Both the position numbers and the translations under genes were made by a program. From Marsupella aquatica (lineage: Eukaryota > Marchantiophyta), in the NCBI GenBank assembly GCA_973895155.1, contig OZ316899.1, forward strand, positions 10,726,001 through 10,790,000: a stretch of 64,000 nucleotides of DNA, in the 5' to 3' direction. Below are positions 22,044 to 32,842 of the stretch, in pieces. The notes below the pieces were generated by a model. That model ran no database searches. It was not told the DNA's origin and saw nothing but the letters and a program-made list of their open reading frames with translations. Every line of letters begins with the position of its first letter. The stretch's first letter is position 1.

Positions 22044-24219
22044 GCAAGGGCGGTCGTAAGTTGAGGCCAAAGAAGTTGTAACTTGGTATCCCAATGTGAA
22101 GCTTCGTCTAAGAGTTGGGCTGTTTCAACCCGGTACCGCCCAATCTTTGTTGTGGCTTTAGCCTGTGCCCGTCCTGCTTTGACCGCCGCCACCAGCTCCT
22201 GGCTGAAAGAAGTAGGCCACCTTGCGGGCCATAAACTCCCTTATTTCCAGACTAATCTGTTGGGAGAAGTCACCCAGCAACCCATTCAAATACGTGCCCG
22301 GTGCATAGAGTTATGGGTTCACCAAGCTGTGACCACTCGGGTTTGGGCAAGGACAGACCTCCACCCGGGCAGAGGCTGGGGTTGTTACTTCCAGCCCCGA
22401 GGTAGTAAGGGTAGATGGGGACGGGTGTCCAGCAAGGGGATCCACTTGGACAGGTGCGGAGGGTACCGTGGCTTCCTCTGGGGTTACGGTCTTGGGTTCA
22501 GGCTTGGGGCCGGACTCAACCGGGCCAACCTCAATGATTGTGCGGGCCTGGTTGATTGCATCCAGGGTCATGATGATAGTTGCGTCTAGTACGGGGGAAG
22601 GATCTTCAATAGTGGTTTGCGGGGTCAAAGTGGAGGTGGGCACCACGGGCGCTGGGCTCCATGATTTGGGCTGCGGTCACCTTTCCTACGCCGGGAAGAC
22701 CCACCGGGCCGCGGTGAGTTGAGGCTCATTGAGTTGCGGAAGGTTTCATTGATCAAAACGGGCGTACCACTCAATGATGATCTTGATGTGGCTTGCAAGG
22801 TACGCCTCCCCTTGAGGTACAAGGTCTTCCTTTGTCGCTCCATCTCCTCGTGGAACTTCTTGACGAAGAATGAAGCCCACTTTCTAGGGCGGTAGTTCTT
22901 GACCTGGATCACCTGGGAAACGGATATCTCACCCCGTGGCTCCATCATGTGGAGGGCATACCACTGAAACTCTAGCTGCTCCGCAATCTTCAAGATGAGG
23001 CATGTCCTCATCAAGAAGCCGTTGTCCATCAAACCCTCGGCTGGGAAGCTAGAGGACGGGTACTTGGCTCCCTTGCCTTCTGGCGCCCGCAATTCTACCC
23101 GCTTGTCTCACTGGGGTAGGCCAAAGATGAGTTTAAGCCGTGCTTTGTTCAAGGACATCAGTCGTCCGTGCGCACGGGTCTGTTGATGGGTTTCATCAAA
23201 ATTTTGGATGAACTCCGTCATGTCTTTCCCGTAGTACCATCAAGTGTTCCAAGGGAGGGTGGTGAGATGTTCAAACCCCTTGGTCTTGAGGTAACATGCA
23301 TGCTTTGGATGGAGAATGTTTTTATGGACATTCTCCCCCATACGATGCATGGTCAGTTTGGCCACTGCCACTGTGGCCAAAGGTAGGGCAAATACTGCGA
23401 CCGGTTCCTTCCTCTTCCTACCCCGAGACTGGTTCCTGGGGTGACTTGTGGAGGAGGACATCTTCCCATCTTCCCTATCCGGTGGTGGCAGGGCTACTGC
23501 CATAAGTACTGGTGCCGGGGCTGCCACCATTACCGCATCACCAAGATTGCCTCCCTAGTTTGGGTTGCTGAGGTGGTGGTGTTGTCTCGATGCGATAGGT
23601 ACCCGATGCATTGTGGTTGAGGGGAGGGGCCTCATCCTTCGAGCTGAGATTGACCGCATTTACCACGGACCGCATGCGAGCAGAGGGTGTGACTGGTGGA
23701 GGGGAATGGCTTGATGGAGGTTGAGGCGGTGTTTGTGCTGGTGCTGGCAAGTTGGTTGCAAGTGTAGCTGGCGGGGGCATCATAGGACTCTGATGGGAAG
23801 CCGAGTGATGCTAGGATTGACAACCCGCCCGAATTCAGACTGCCAAACCGATAGTCAAGGAAGGACTGCACCTTGGCGGGTATATCGTTGAAGTGATGAC
23901 GTTGCAAGTCCACCATGCCCAGAATTTTGAAGACTTCGTCCGGAAGTCAAAGGAGCACTTCTCTAAAACCGAGGTACTTTGTTCCGTCTAAGAAGAATTT
24001 GGCAATCTCATCATTCCGGCAGTATTTGCTCTCAAAGGGAAGGTTGAGGTTGTTGTTGTAGTGAGAGCGCCCATTCAAATGGATAAGCCGTTCATATTGT
24101 CTTTTAGCTTTGTACCGGCGCGGGTTGTGCTCAACGAGCGTTTTTGCAAGATGGTTACCAATACCCAGAAATTGGAACCAAAAGCAAATGGCAGAACTGG
24201 ACATAATCATGACAGACAT
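22044..24219 (-). pseudogene. Family 2 LTR ORF, N-terminal and middle part (3' LTR copy)
   Basis: Minus strand from a Met at 24219: MSSSAICFWFQFLGIGNHLA, YCRNDEIAKFFLDGTKYLGF, a proline-rich linker, ALPPPDREDGKM with RGRKRKE, then LEFQWYALHMMEPRG and KWASFFVKKFHEEMERQRKT, and PNPSGHSLVNP near 22320. Several frames are needed (shifts and stops near 23940, 23540, 23240), so it is dead. The coil continues at 15550-15989 beyond the nested LTR. Confidence 0.7.
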
Positions 24220-24653
24220 ATGGCAAGGTGTGTTGGATCCGTAAGGAAGGAACAAAAGAGCTGGGATCAAAACTGGCGCACGGAGTGCACTAGTGACCGA
24301 AGACAGGGAAGAGTCCGCCTTTTATACCGTAGTGGCGTGTCAACCGATTGATTACTCCTGTTTGTGATAGGTCAAGCTCCTCATGCTTACAGTGTACCGG
24401 CCACTCCACAGGTCCGGGTCAGGGCGTGACAGAGGGCCACTTCCCTGATCAGTTATACGGACCCAAGTTAGATGGCCATAACGCACTCATAACCCGACGG
24501 TACGTTCGGCGCTGTGCCGCCAGCCTGAGTGTGAATGCTCTTTATTGACTAAACTTGTCTTATTCATCATTACTAACTAATTTTGTGTTGCTATGCTAAT
24601 AAGTATAGACTACTAAGCCTACTCTGTACGTGCTTAGCACAATTTAGGCCGGA

Positions 24654-26347
24654 TTACTCATTACCAGCCGTGCTGGCGGCGTCACATAGCTCCCTACTTA
24701 ACTGTGAAGCATCCTCGCAAGCATCACTATTGGTGGTATCATCTTGATGATGGTACTTTTTCACATGATCGTATCTGACTCGCGTTGGAAGTAAATCGCC
24801 GACGTACGCTGCAAGTTTGATGGATCCGTCTGGGTATATCTGATTGACAAGGAAAGGTCCCAACCAGAGTATGCAGCTTCCCGGGAAATTGCATGTATCT
24901 GCTGTCGTACAGGAGGACCAGATCCCCTATCACGATGTCTACTTTCCGTAGTCCTTTGTTGTGCTCTCGGGGGGTCACTTCCATGGAAGTGGCACATCAC
25001 GTGCGACAAAGTATAGGCCTATTTAAACGGGTGTGGCGAAAGACTTCCAAAGTTTGGTGGAAGAACACATAGGGCATTGTTTATTGACTGGTTGACTTTA
25101 AAGAACACATAGGCCTATTTAATTGCAAAAATACTTTCTTTAAAGTTTTTAGGGGTTTTTTAATAAAAATGACAATATTTGAAGAAAGAAAGGGCTTTGC
25201 ACAAAAATATTTTTCACTTAAAAGTTAGGGGGGTCAAACCCTAATACGTCACACGTGATGTATGGCCCTCCATATAGTGGCCCCCCAAGGTTGTGTTGCT
25301 TTGCTGCATGTCGGGCAGCAAGTACCCGAGCTTCCTCCAATGCCTCAATCTGATAAGCTCTATCCAAAGAACTTTCGGCTTTGGGTAAGCGATCCCGAAT
25401 ACTCACCCATGGCGTGTGGATTTCAAACTCAACCGGAACTAGAGAGTGTTGCCCAAACACGAGGAAGTACGGACTATGACTAGTAGTAGTTTTGTAGGCC
25501 AAGTTGTATGAGCATACAGCAGCGTACAACTTGTCATCCTAGTCCGTCTTGTGTGCGGCTATAGTTTTGTTGAGAATCTTTGCTATGATCCCATTCGCTC
25601 TTTCCGTCAGTCCGTTGTCTTTAGGATGCTATGGGGTGGTCTTGCGGTGTTTGACCAAGTAGCGTTCAGTAAGCTGTACCACTATCTCATTGATGAAGTG
25701 CGTACCCCGGCCACTGACTATCTCCAATGGTGGCCCGAAGCAAGTAAATATTTGTTCATATAGGAACCTAGCGCTAGTGGCTACATCATATTTTACTATA
25801 GCTTGGGCTTCAACCCACTTGGTTGAATAATCAATAGCAAGTAGGATGTACTTGCATCGACGTCGGCGAGTGACCGGTGTAAACGGCCCAATGTAATTGA
25901 TGCCCCATTTCTCAAATGGTGTGAGCGGAAGTACGGAGGTGAGAGGGTGGTTGTGTGACTTTTGTGGGGCGTCGGCCCATTGGCACAAATCACATCCCTT
26001 AATAAATTGCTAAACATCCCGGTGTAGCATGGCCCACCAATACCCCAAATCCAATATTTTTTGGGCAATGGTGATGGCCGCAAAATGGCCACCCGCATCT
26101 TCCTTGTGTAAGGCCCGCATCACGATGAGTGTCTCCTCGTATTTGAGGCAGCGTCGTAGCCTCCCGTTAACTCCCTCTTTGTGCAAGTGGCCTTGTATCA
26201 TCATGTACGGCCCGACCTTGCATAAAAACACTGTTGCGGCTTCCTAATTAATCCTGTCAAGTATGCGCCCGGTCAAGAGGAAAGTAATCAGTGGTCCGTA
26301 CCAGGTGGGTGTGCCCTCTCCTATGTGGAACAACTCCTCATCCGAGA
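24654..26347 (-). pseudogene. Family 2 integrase, catalytic residues lost
   Basis: Minus-strand blocks give a Ty3/gypsy integrase: HHCC zinc region (RALHKEDAGGHFA, CDLCQ), core (PFEKWGINYIGPF, DYSTKWVEAQ, LEIVSGRGTHFINE, NGLTERANG) and C-terminal part (LVLLYDSRYMQFPGKLHT, GPFLVNQIYPDGSIKL). In Family 1 the matching core residues are GIDYIGP and VSDRG; here both aspartates are changed (D to N, D to G). A MITE at 24966-25289 splits it and several frames are used. The frame runs past the LTR start (ELCDAASTAGNE), so pol overlaps the 3' LTR by 11 codons plus the stop. Truncated upstream at 26347; RT and gag are absent. Confidence 0.88.
24966..25289. mobile_element. GC-ended MITE, copy 2 (324 bp)
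   Basis: Same family as 14606-14933, opposite orientation: CTCGGGGGGTCACTTCCATGG at the left, AGTGGCCCCCCAAG at the right. Flanks GTTGTGCT (24958-24965) and GTTGTGTT (25290-25297) match in 7 of 8 bases. It interrupts the integrase coding region. Confidence 0.75.
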
Positions 26348-26501
26348 CTCGGGGGGGTCACTTCCATGGAAATGGCACATCACGTGCGACGAAGTATAGG
26401 CCCATTTAAACGGGTGTGGCGTAAGACTTCCAAAGTTTGGTGGAAGAACACATAGGGCATGTTTTATTGACCGGTCGACTTTAAAGAACACATAGGCCTA
26501 T
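26348..26501. mobile_element. GC-ended MITE, copy 3, right half missing
   Basis: Shares CTCGGGGGGGTCACTTCCATG, CACATCACGTGCGAC and TTCCAAAGTTTGGTGGAAG with copy 2, but stops matching after GGCCTAT at 26501. That point is also where the Family 2 pol sequence is lost, so it marks a deletion or rearrangement breakpoint. Confidence 0.7.
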
Positions 26502-27155
26502 GGAGTTTCTGATTCTCCAACTAAGTTGCTGACCCTTCCTTGACCTGCTTCATCTTGCAAAAGATTTGCTTCTAGCTCACTAATGAGGCGGTAATCGTAG
26601 TAGGCGTGACTATCGAATAATTTCAGGGCTCTAGTGAGTCACCTGTGGCAGAGAAGAATGATTTTGAACATCGTCAGAAAGTGTTTCAAGCAAGATCCTT
26701 TGGCTTTGCCTTGGGTGATAGCGAGCACATGTGTGTGTAGATGAATTCTCGATTCGTTCAACAGTGCGATGAGAAGTGGAAGGTTACTCTAGTATCTATG
26801 TGCACTACGGACCCTCCTGTCTGAATAGTTCACTATTGAATTGGTCCTGGATAGATTCGACTATTCAGTTCCCAGTTCTAAAGATTCCGTCCACTTCCGG
26901 TAGATTTTATCCATCCGGCAGATTGTAGAGTTGCTAGCAAACATAGTCATAATGTACTAACTAGGAAGCATGTGAAGAAGTAGTGTTCACGACCTCGTAC
27001 TCTTGAATTACAGCGTTGGAGGTGAATTGTAACTCTCCGTCCATCTGTACTACCGTGGAACGAGTGTTACTTCGCTGCCAGGATTGTAGGCTATGTAACC
27101 AAAATTTGCTGCCCTTGTTCTTGGGCCTCTATAACATCCAATTACCTGTTTACAG
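26502..27155 (+). other. no gene recognised; upstream of the SNM1-like relic
   Basis: No ORF of interest. If the SNM1-like gene was captured as genomic DNA, its earlier exons or introns could lie here, but I could not recognise any. A plausible acceptor (TTTACAG) sits at 27149-27155. Confidence 0.35.
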
Positions 27156-27596
27156 ATTATCAAGGGCTTACTCGGGGATTTCGATATGGTCATATATTTT
27201 GCTCATCAATAACAGCTCGGTTGGTTAATTTAAGGATTGGTGTTTCATGGGAGAAGCTTATGATAATTCCTCTCCATGAGAAAGTGAAGATTGTTGGAGT
27301 GGATGTTACTTTCATTGATGCAAATCACTGCCCTGGCTCGGTCATGACTTTGTTTGAACCTGCAAATGGTGAGGTAATCTACACAACCACATATGATGTT
27401 CATTTCCCCTTCACTGTTCCATCCTTCAGGTATTTGTGCCGGTTGGCTGCAGCTAATATTCAATTATTGTGCCTTTGCCTCTGTAGGCTGTTTTACACAC
27501 GGGCGACTTCCGGTTCTGTACTGAAATGGCTAATAACTCTCTGCTTCAAACAACCAAACTTCACACGCTTGTTTTGGACACTACATTTTGTGATCC
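27156..27596 (+). pseudogene. SNM1/DCLRE1-type metallo-beta-lactamase nuclease, two-exon fragment
   Basis: Exon 27156-27373 encodes YQGLTRGFRYGHIFCSSITA, then VGVDVTFIDANHCPGSVMTL and FEPANGE. After a GT-AG intron (27374-27486) exon 27487-27596 encodes AVLHTGDFRFCTEM and KLHTLVLDTTFCDP, ending at a GT. These are the conserved DANHCPGSVM and HTGDFR blocks of SNM1/Apollo/Artemis DNA-repair nucleases (also present at the N-terminus of plant DNA ligase 6). The initial HxHxDH metal motif and the beta-CASP/DRMBL parts are not found. Introns are retained, so it is a genomic fragment rather than a processed copy. Confidence 0.85.
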
Positions 27597-28147
27597 GTAG
27601 GTCTGTTCATCTTTTTTGGTAGTTCGATTCCTTTGGACCTTATGTACCCAGTTGGAACCTCTCACGCTCACTTCGAAAGCCAAGTAACCTTGTGTGGAAA
27701 TGTACCTGTAGTTCTTTTATTTGATTATACCCAGTCAGATGAGCATTTCACCATAATTATCTCTTCTTTGTCAAGATTTCATTTGAACCTTACTTGTTCC
27801 TAGGGAAATTGATATCTGACCACAAGTGGATCTGATGTTTTTAGATCGTAGCAGTTGACCCCAAGGGTTTGTCCTTAACGCAGTTACCAGGCAGATGCTC
27901 TTGTGTTGGTCTGATTCAGAGTTGAGAATGCAGCAGGTCAAAACTGGTGCAAATTTATGGATCAAAGGATACCAGGTTTGGAGTCGAGGCAATTCGAGGG
28001 CTCTTACACTCCAAGGTGTTGAGGAATTACCGGATGCTGAGAAGGTTACCATGGGCCCAAAGGTGTAGAAGACAGCTGCTTAATGTAATTATTGTCCACC
28101 CCTCATAAAATTATGTCTTGGTGTGTCGTAGGTGCGTGACATCCTTG
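27597..28147 (+). other. flank between the SNM1 relic and the Family 1 element
   Basis: A short in-frame stretch at about 27940-28069 (TGANLWIKGYQVWSRGNS, VEELPDAEKVTMGPKV, stop) looks protein-like, but I do not recognise it. CCTTG at 28143-28147 is the left flank of the retrotransposon; no matching copy is found at 44427. Confidence 0.35.
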
Positions 28148-31100
28148 TGTGATGCCTAGACAAGAATCACTCGGCCGGTTAAGTGGGTAAAGCAGGAAGG
28201 CACCCTAGGAACACCTTAGTATAGTGACAAAACAAGGAAAATATAAACAATTAGGGGCAACCATGGAACCCGGGCAGAGGCCGGAGGTAAGGCTGAGGGT
28301 GAAAACCCGATTAGGGTTAGGGCGCGTTAAGCGTCGGCGGCTAGGAAGGATCAACGGGAAGAAGGACCGGCAGAGGAGAGGGGTAAGGAGCGCTTGCAGG
28401 AGATGGTGGCTCATTTGCGAGCACGAACTAGGCAGACGACTACGGGAGGCCAACTACTGTCAGCTGCTTAGGCAAGCACTCGGGGAGAGAGTAGATACCG
28501 ACGATCAACCTAAGGAGGGTATGAGCAACGTCAATCAAGCGGCACATTTCTGGGGATGCCTGTTCGAACGGGCAACTGAGTACATCAAGACTTACGAGGA
28601 CGAGGAGTCAGAAAGGGCAGCTCGAGAACGGCAGGAGCTCGCTCGATTGTGGGAGCTGCAGAAGACGGCTTTCTTAGGAGGCGAACTCATCAAGGACGAG
28701 TTCCTGTGGACGCCTACTTCCAATCAACTCGGCGATCTTCTGTTTTGCAAGGACAGCGTCGTCGGCATCCGAGAGGCCATCAAGAACTGCAACGACATAC
28801 ACTGGGAATTAAAGGGTAGCACGGAAAGGTGGACCCAGGCAACGGTGCTAGGAGAAACCTCCACGGCAGCAGAGATGAAGAGGAAGGGAGCCGTCAACGA
28901 TGAAGCCACCCCGGCAAAAAGAACGAGGTCGGCGGCACCAAAGAAGCCAGCCGAGCAGCAGAGCAGGAGGCAGGGAGAAGCCGAAGAGGAGGAGGTCGAT
29001 CCCATCAAGGCCATTCCAACCAGGGATGACACCTGGAAGGGCTGGGCGGCAACCCTACCGGTGGAGGTGCAACTACATTTTGCACGGGAGGAGGATGCAT
29101 GCTTTACGGCCATGCAGACCAAGAAGTACCAAGGCTTCATGGCCGGATCCGGCTTGGAGGCCTTTGTAAGATTACCATGGCTGAAGCCGGAGGTACCGGA
29201 GTCAGACCTATTAGAATTCGTGGGGTCATGGGAACCCGAGACCAATTGCACGAGGATATATGGGAAGGATTTCTATCTTACTCCCAAGGTGATTGCCGAA
29301 GTGTTTGGCTTGCCGATGGGCAATAAGACCAAAGTTGATACCAGGAAGACCTTGCCTGACAAGGAGTTCCGGTCGTTCCCCGGGCCATCAACGAAGAATG
29401 GCTTCTTCCGGAACACCTGCACCAACCCGCACATAGGAGAGATGATCGACTTCTTGCGGGTGACCATGCATTGTAACTTGCCGAGGGCAGAGATCGGCAA
29501 GGCACAGGTCTATCTGGCAGAAAGGCCAGACCCAAGCCGGGACTACATTGGGTACCTCCTCAACCAATTGAAGAAGATCTTAAAGGAGGAGCAGCAGGTA
29601 ATCGGCATGGGGAGCGTGTCGCGGCTTGGCTATCACATGCCGCTGTTGTGCCGGTATGCCAGAGGTCAGACTTTTGCCCCGGTACTTCCCCTGCAGGTAA
29701 GGGCACCCGAGGAAGCTCCAACGCCGAGGCCGTTGGCTGAGAAGCCTCAACCACCTGTTAGTCCTACGATCGAGCAGGTGTTTAGGCCCAGGAAGGAAGA
29801 CTTGCCGATGCAGCAACCAGGCATGCAGAGTCTGCTGAAACTACTGGAGAAAGAAAAGAAATCGGCATCGGCAACAACAACGGCAACGGCAACAATGCAG
29901 GACACTACTACAGAGGTAGGCCGACACCGGCTCACAAGAGAAAACCCCTTTGCTGGAGACAAGGAGAGAATCAGGCCGGAATCCAAGCCAGGTGTTCGAA
30001 TGTACGTGGGAACCTCAAGCTCCGAATCTGAGGCAGAATTGCCTGAAGCTCCTACCGAGGAAGAGGAGAGGGAGAAGCCGGAAATCCAAGAGGTAGAGGA
30101 GGCAGTGGAGGACTGCAGCCATGATAATTCCGGCTATGGGTCGGACCATCACGTTCCAGGAGTAAGGACCTGTGGCCAGTTTGTCCCCACACTTCCAAGG
30201 GTAGTGCGAGGGGACCCCAACCAGCAGAGTAGCCCTGAGTCTCCCCCACCAGATGTTGCTCCCCCGAGCTTCGACGGCATAAAACAGACGGTGCAGGAAT
30301 TTCAGGAGCGAATCAAGCAGGAGGAAGAGGCCGCCCTGGCTAAGGAAAAGGATTTACCAGGAGGAGATTGGCCGGAGGACATCAGGCGGCTAGCCGAAAA
30401 AGGAAGCAAACCTCTAGCCACGATTGAAGAGATCCGCAGGACGGCTTGGGAGCAGAGGCCACGATGGGCGATGCCGATCACTTCTACTTACTCCACCTAC
30501 GCTAAGAATAGAGCCATGGAGTATGGTGAGATGTGTGGGGAACTTGCGCTCGGCATCTTTGGAGAGGAGTTGGAGGTAGGACCCTTTTTCCATAGGGAGC
30601 AGTTGGAGAAGCACCAATTAGAAGAAGCGGTGGCTTTAGAGAGAAGCAAGAAGGACGAGGTCATTCGGCGGCTTAGGAGGATGGGAGCCGAGATTGAAGA
30701 TCTAAGGGCGGCCAAGAAAGCCCAAGATGAACTGCGGATTAAACGACATGAGCTGAACATCATGCAGGGGCAGTTGGACGCCGCGCAGGCTGATAATCAG
30801 AATATCAAGGATAAACTGACTCAGACGCAGGAAGAGTTGGCCGACACGATCAAAGAGAGGGAGAAGTGGAAGCAAGAGCTGAAGAATACAGAGGAGGCCC
30901 ACATAACAGCCAACAGCCGGGCCATGGCGGAGACCCAAAGAAAGGAATGGGCGTTGAAAGGGGAGCTCGAGAAAATCCGCGGAGCCCTTGAGCAGAAAGA
31001 GGTCGAGTTAGGGAAATCCTATCAAGGGATTATGGCGCTGCAGCAGGAGCTTGCGTCCCTGACGGCCAGCTTCAAGGCCGACCTAAGGGAGAAGGACGAG

Positions 31101-32773
31101 ATGCTCGAACAGACTTACGCCAAGATGAACCAGATGGAGTCTGTCATCATTGCAGAGCTCGACAAGGAGCTAAGAGCAACCCAGGAGGAGAAGGCTACCT
31201 TGAAGAAGGAATTGGAGGAAGCCCACAGGGAGCAGGAGGAGGCCAAAAACGAGCTGGAGGGGGCACGTAAGGACCTGGATGAAACCCAAGAGGAGTTGGA
31301 GGAAATCACGAGGAAGATGGAGAACCTACAGCGGCGGGCCGACAACCAAACAGAGCGGCTGAAGAAACAAGCCACAGTATTTAAATGCTTAGTTGCAGCA
31401 GGTCCATCTCCTGTTGGGACAAACCAGTTACCAGGGGTGGTAATTGCCGAAGGACAAGCCGCGCCACCTGCACCAGTGCCGGAATTAAGTGGGAAGGGGA
31501 AGGGACCAGCTGCCGAGCCACCAACGAAGAAGAAGCGGAAACCTTCAGGGTCAAGGAGTAATACGACTTCACAGGCCGTGGTGATCAAGGAGGTAGACCC
31601 AGCACCGACCCCAGACAGGGTCACGGCTAAGGATCCAACTACCCTAGGGGAAGGGGAAGCCGAAGCCGAGGGAGTGGCTGAGGCCGAAGCCGTGGGTATT
31701 GCCGAGGCCGGTGTCGAGGCTGAAGCCGAAGGTGGACCCAGTCAGGCCGAGGGAGAGTTGACTCAGTCAAGGGCAGGTAATCTGTCAGTAGGCGGGCCAA
31801 CGGCAGTGGCTGAGGAGGAAGTGTTGGGGGCGTCCATTGAGGATCCACCACCGGTGTCGTGACGGTGCAAGGGCGCCGTTCCTTTTAGGGAGGGCGGACG
31901 TGGAGGGAGGAGGCGTGAGTGGGCAGGGCGGGCGCGGATCTCCACGTTTAGGATTAGGATCAGAACCAGGAGCGGCCCTGACACTTAGCTTAGTGGGATT
32001 GCGGTCCCACTGGTAGGAGCAACACTTGTGCTCCTGCCTTGCTGTACATAGGTAGATTCGGGCAAGTAGATTACTGTTAAGTAGATTAGGCTTACGATGC
32101 AAAGAATGGCGGATCCACTACCAGGATAAGTACCTGGGCAGCGGGGAGCTCAGGGCCTCTTCTTTAGCAAGTTTTTAGTTTGCACCAGCCGGGCTGGGAT
32201 CAAGTAGTACGAGAAGCTCTCGGTTAGTCATACAGTGACCCTTGTGTATATTCATGTTTCCTCATGCCTAAGAGCTGAATAGAGTTGGCCTCACGGCTTA
32301 GTTCGCAGAACTTGTGTATGAGATGTACTGTTTGTATGGCAAGTGCATGGTATGACTCAGTCAGAATGAGTCATTTTGCTATTTGTGTGTCGCATTAACT
32401 TGTGTGAAGAGTGCCCACATCAACAGAAGGAAGGAAAGTAAGCAGGGGAGTGAGAGTTGGATGTGTCGAGCTGAGAGAGGTCTTAGCGGCTTAACCAAGC
32501 CTATTGGGGATCATTCCGGCGGCGGAATCCAAACATACCTAACAAGACGGAGGGGAAGACAGGGGAAGGCCTATATTAGGCCGGCTACGTATCTCATGAC
32601 CCGATGAAGGATCTGTCCAGTATATGTGTGTAAAATGTTAATAGTAGTAGTAGAAGGTTAGCAGCGTCCCATGCCGCTAAGCCGCGGAAACGGCCTCGCC
32701 AAGCACGAAACCTGCGGGAATCGGCTTGAGCTGGGGGGTTTCTTGGGTTTAGGGAGCCATGGGACGCACCACA
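28148..32773 (+). repeat. Family 1 LTR, first copy (4626 bp)
   Basis: Starts TGTGATGCC, ends ACGCACCACA (TGTGATG/CACCACA inverted tips). The start is fixed because bases before TGTGATG differ between this LTR, LTR 2 and the solo copy; the end is fixed because the solo copy diverges after CACCACA. About 78% of the LTR is one ORF, beginning 115 bp in. The 911 bp after the ORF must hold promoter, R and U5; I see possible TATA-like GTGTATATTC near 32245 and CTATATTAGG near 32571 but cannot choose. Confidence 0.93.
28263..31862 (+). CDS. LTR-encoded coiled-coil protein, 1199 aa (Family 1, LTR 1)
   Basis: Intact ORF wholly inside the LTR; ATG at 28263 in a good context (CAACCATGG), chosen over an upstream in-frame GTG. 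About residues 95-190: helical block (HFWGCLFERATEYI, ERQELARLWELQKTAF). About 259-475: globular block (FYLTPKVIAEVFGLPMGNKT, FRNTCTNPHIGEMIDFLRVT) resembling plant transposon-protein or plant-mobile-domain sequences. About 500-690: acidic/proline linker. About 775-1035: continuous E/K-rich coiled coil. KKKRK near 1088 is a nuclear-localisation-like patch; 1131-1157 are AEAEG-type repeats. No signal peptide or membrane segment. Function unknown. Since U3 is present only at the 3' end of genomic RNA, it would occupy an env-like or sag-like position. Confidence 0.9.
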   Translation: MEPGQRPEVRLRVKTRLGLGRVKRRRLGRINGKKDRQRRGVRSACRRWWLICEHELGRRLREANYCQLLRQALGERVDTDDQPKEGMSNVNQAAHFWGCLFERATEYIKTYEDEESERAARERQELARLWELQKTAFLGGELIKDEFLWTPTSNQLGDLLFCKDSVVGIREAIKNCNDIHWELKGSTERWTQATVLGETSTAAEMKRKGAVNDEATPAKRTRSAAPKKPAEQQSRRQGEAEEEEVDPIKAIPTRDDTWKGWAATLPVEVQLHFAREEDACFTAMQTKKYQGFMAGSGLEAFVRLPWLKPEVPESDLLEFVGSWEPETNCTRIYGKDFYLTPKVIAEVFGLPMGNKTKVDTRKTLPDKEFRSFPGPSTKNGFFRNTCTNPHIGEMIDFLRVTMHCNLPRAEIGKAQVYLAERPDPSRDYIGYLLNQLKKILKEEQQVIGMGSVSRLGYHMPLLCRYARGQTFAPVLPLQVRAPEEAPTPRPLAEKPQPPVSPTIEQVFRPRKEDLPMQQPGMQSLLKLLEKEKKSASATTTATATMQDTTTEVGRHRLTRENPFAGDKERIRPESKPGVRMYVGTSSSESEAELPEAPTEEEEREKPEIQEVEEAVEDCSHDNSGYGSDHHVPGVRTCGQFVPTLPRVVRGDPNQQSSPESPPPDVAPPSFDGIKQTVQEFQERIKQEEEAALAKEKDLPGGDWPEDIRRLAEKGSKPLATIEEIRRTAWEQRPRWAMPITSTYSTYAKNRAMEYGEMCGELALGIFGEELEVGPFFHREQLEKHQLEEAVALERSKKDEVIRRLRRMGAEIEDLRAAKKAQDELRIKRHELNIMQGQLDAAQADNQNIKDKLTQTQEELADTIKEREKWKQELKNTEEAHITANSRAMAETQRKEWALKGELEKIRGALEQKEVELGKSYQGIMALQQELASLTASFKADLREKDEMLEQTYAKMNQMESVIIAELDKELRATQEEKATLKKELEEAHREQEEAKNELEGARKDLDETQEELEEITRKMENLQRRADNQTERLKKQATVFKCLVAAGPSPVGTNQLPGVVIAEGQAAPPAPVPELSGKGKGPAAEPPTKKKRKPSGSRSNTTSQAVVIKEVDPAPTPDRVTAKDPTTLGEGEAEAEGVAEAEAVGIAEAGVEAEAEGGPSQAEGELTQSRAGNLSVGGPTAVAEEEVLGASIEDPPPVS

Positions 32774-32842
32774 TTTTTGGCGCTAGATGGAGGGGGCATT
32801 TCTTAAGCCGTGAGATATGAAGTTAGAACGGAAGCGTAGGTA
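32774..32842 (+). other. primer-binding site and short leader
   Basis: Right after the LTR comes TTTT then TGGCGCTAGATGGAGG. PBS sites begin TGG (complement of tRNA CCA); TGGCGC is common in plant gypsy elements, but I cannot name the tRNA. The gag ATG follows at 32843. Confidence 0.6.

Larger units (their letters stand above)
14327..24686 (-). repeat. Family 2 3' LTR, split by a nested solo LTR and a MITE
   Basis: On the minus strand it starts TGTGACGCCGCCAGC at 24686, directly after the pol end, and ends GGCGTGACA at 14327. Removing the nested LTR (15990-22038) and MITE (14606-14933) leaves about 4.0 kb. The two halves join within the LTR ORF at the CCTGG target site. It resembles the 59099-62021 LTR far more closely than the nested 15990-22038 copy. 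Confidence 0.75.

Noticed and set aside
27156-27596. Functional SNM1 DNA-repair gene
   Set aside because: Only two exons are recognisable; the HxHxDH metal-binding start and the beta-CASP/DRMBL regions were not found on either side.
28205-32102. Many minus-strand ORFs of 60-175 codons across the Family 1 LTR
   Set aside because: They are antisense shadows of a GC-rich, Glu/Lys-rich coding frame and are repeated identically in LTR 2; none has a recognisable domain.
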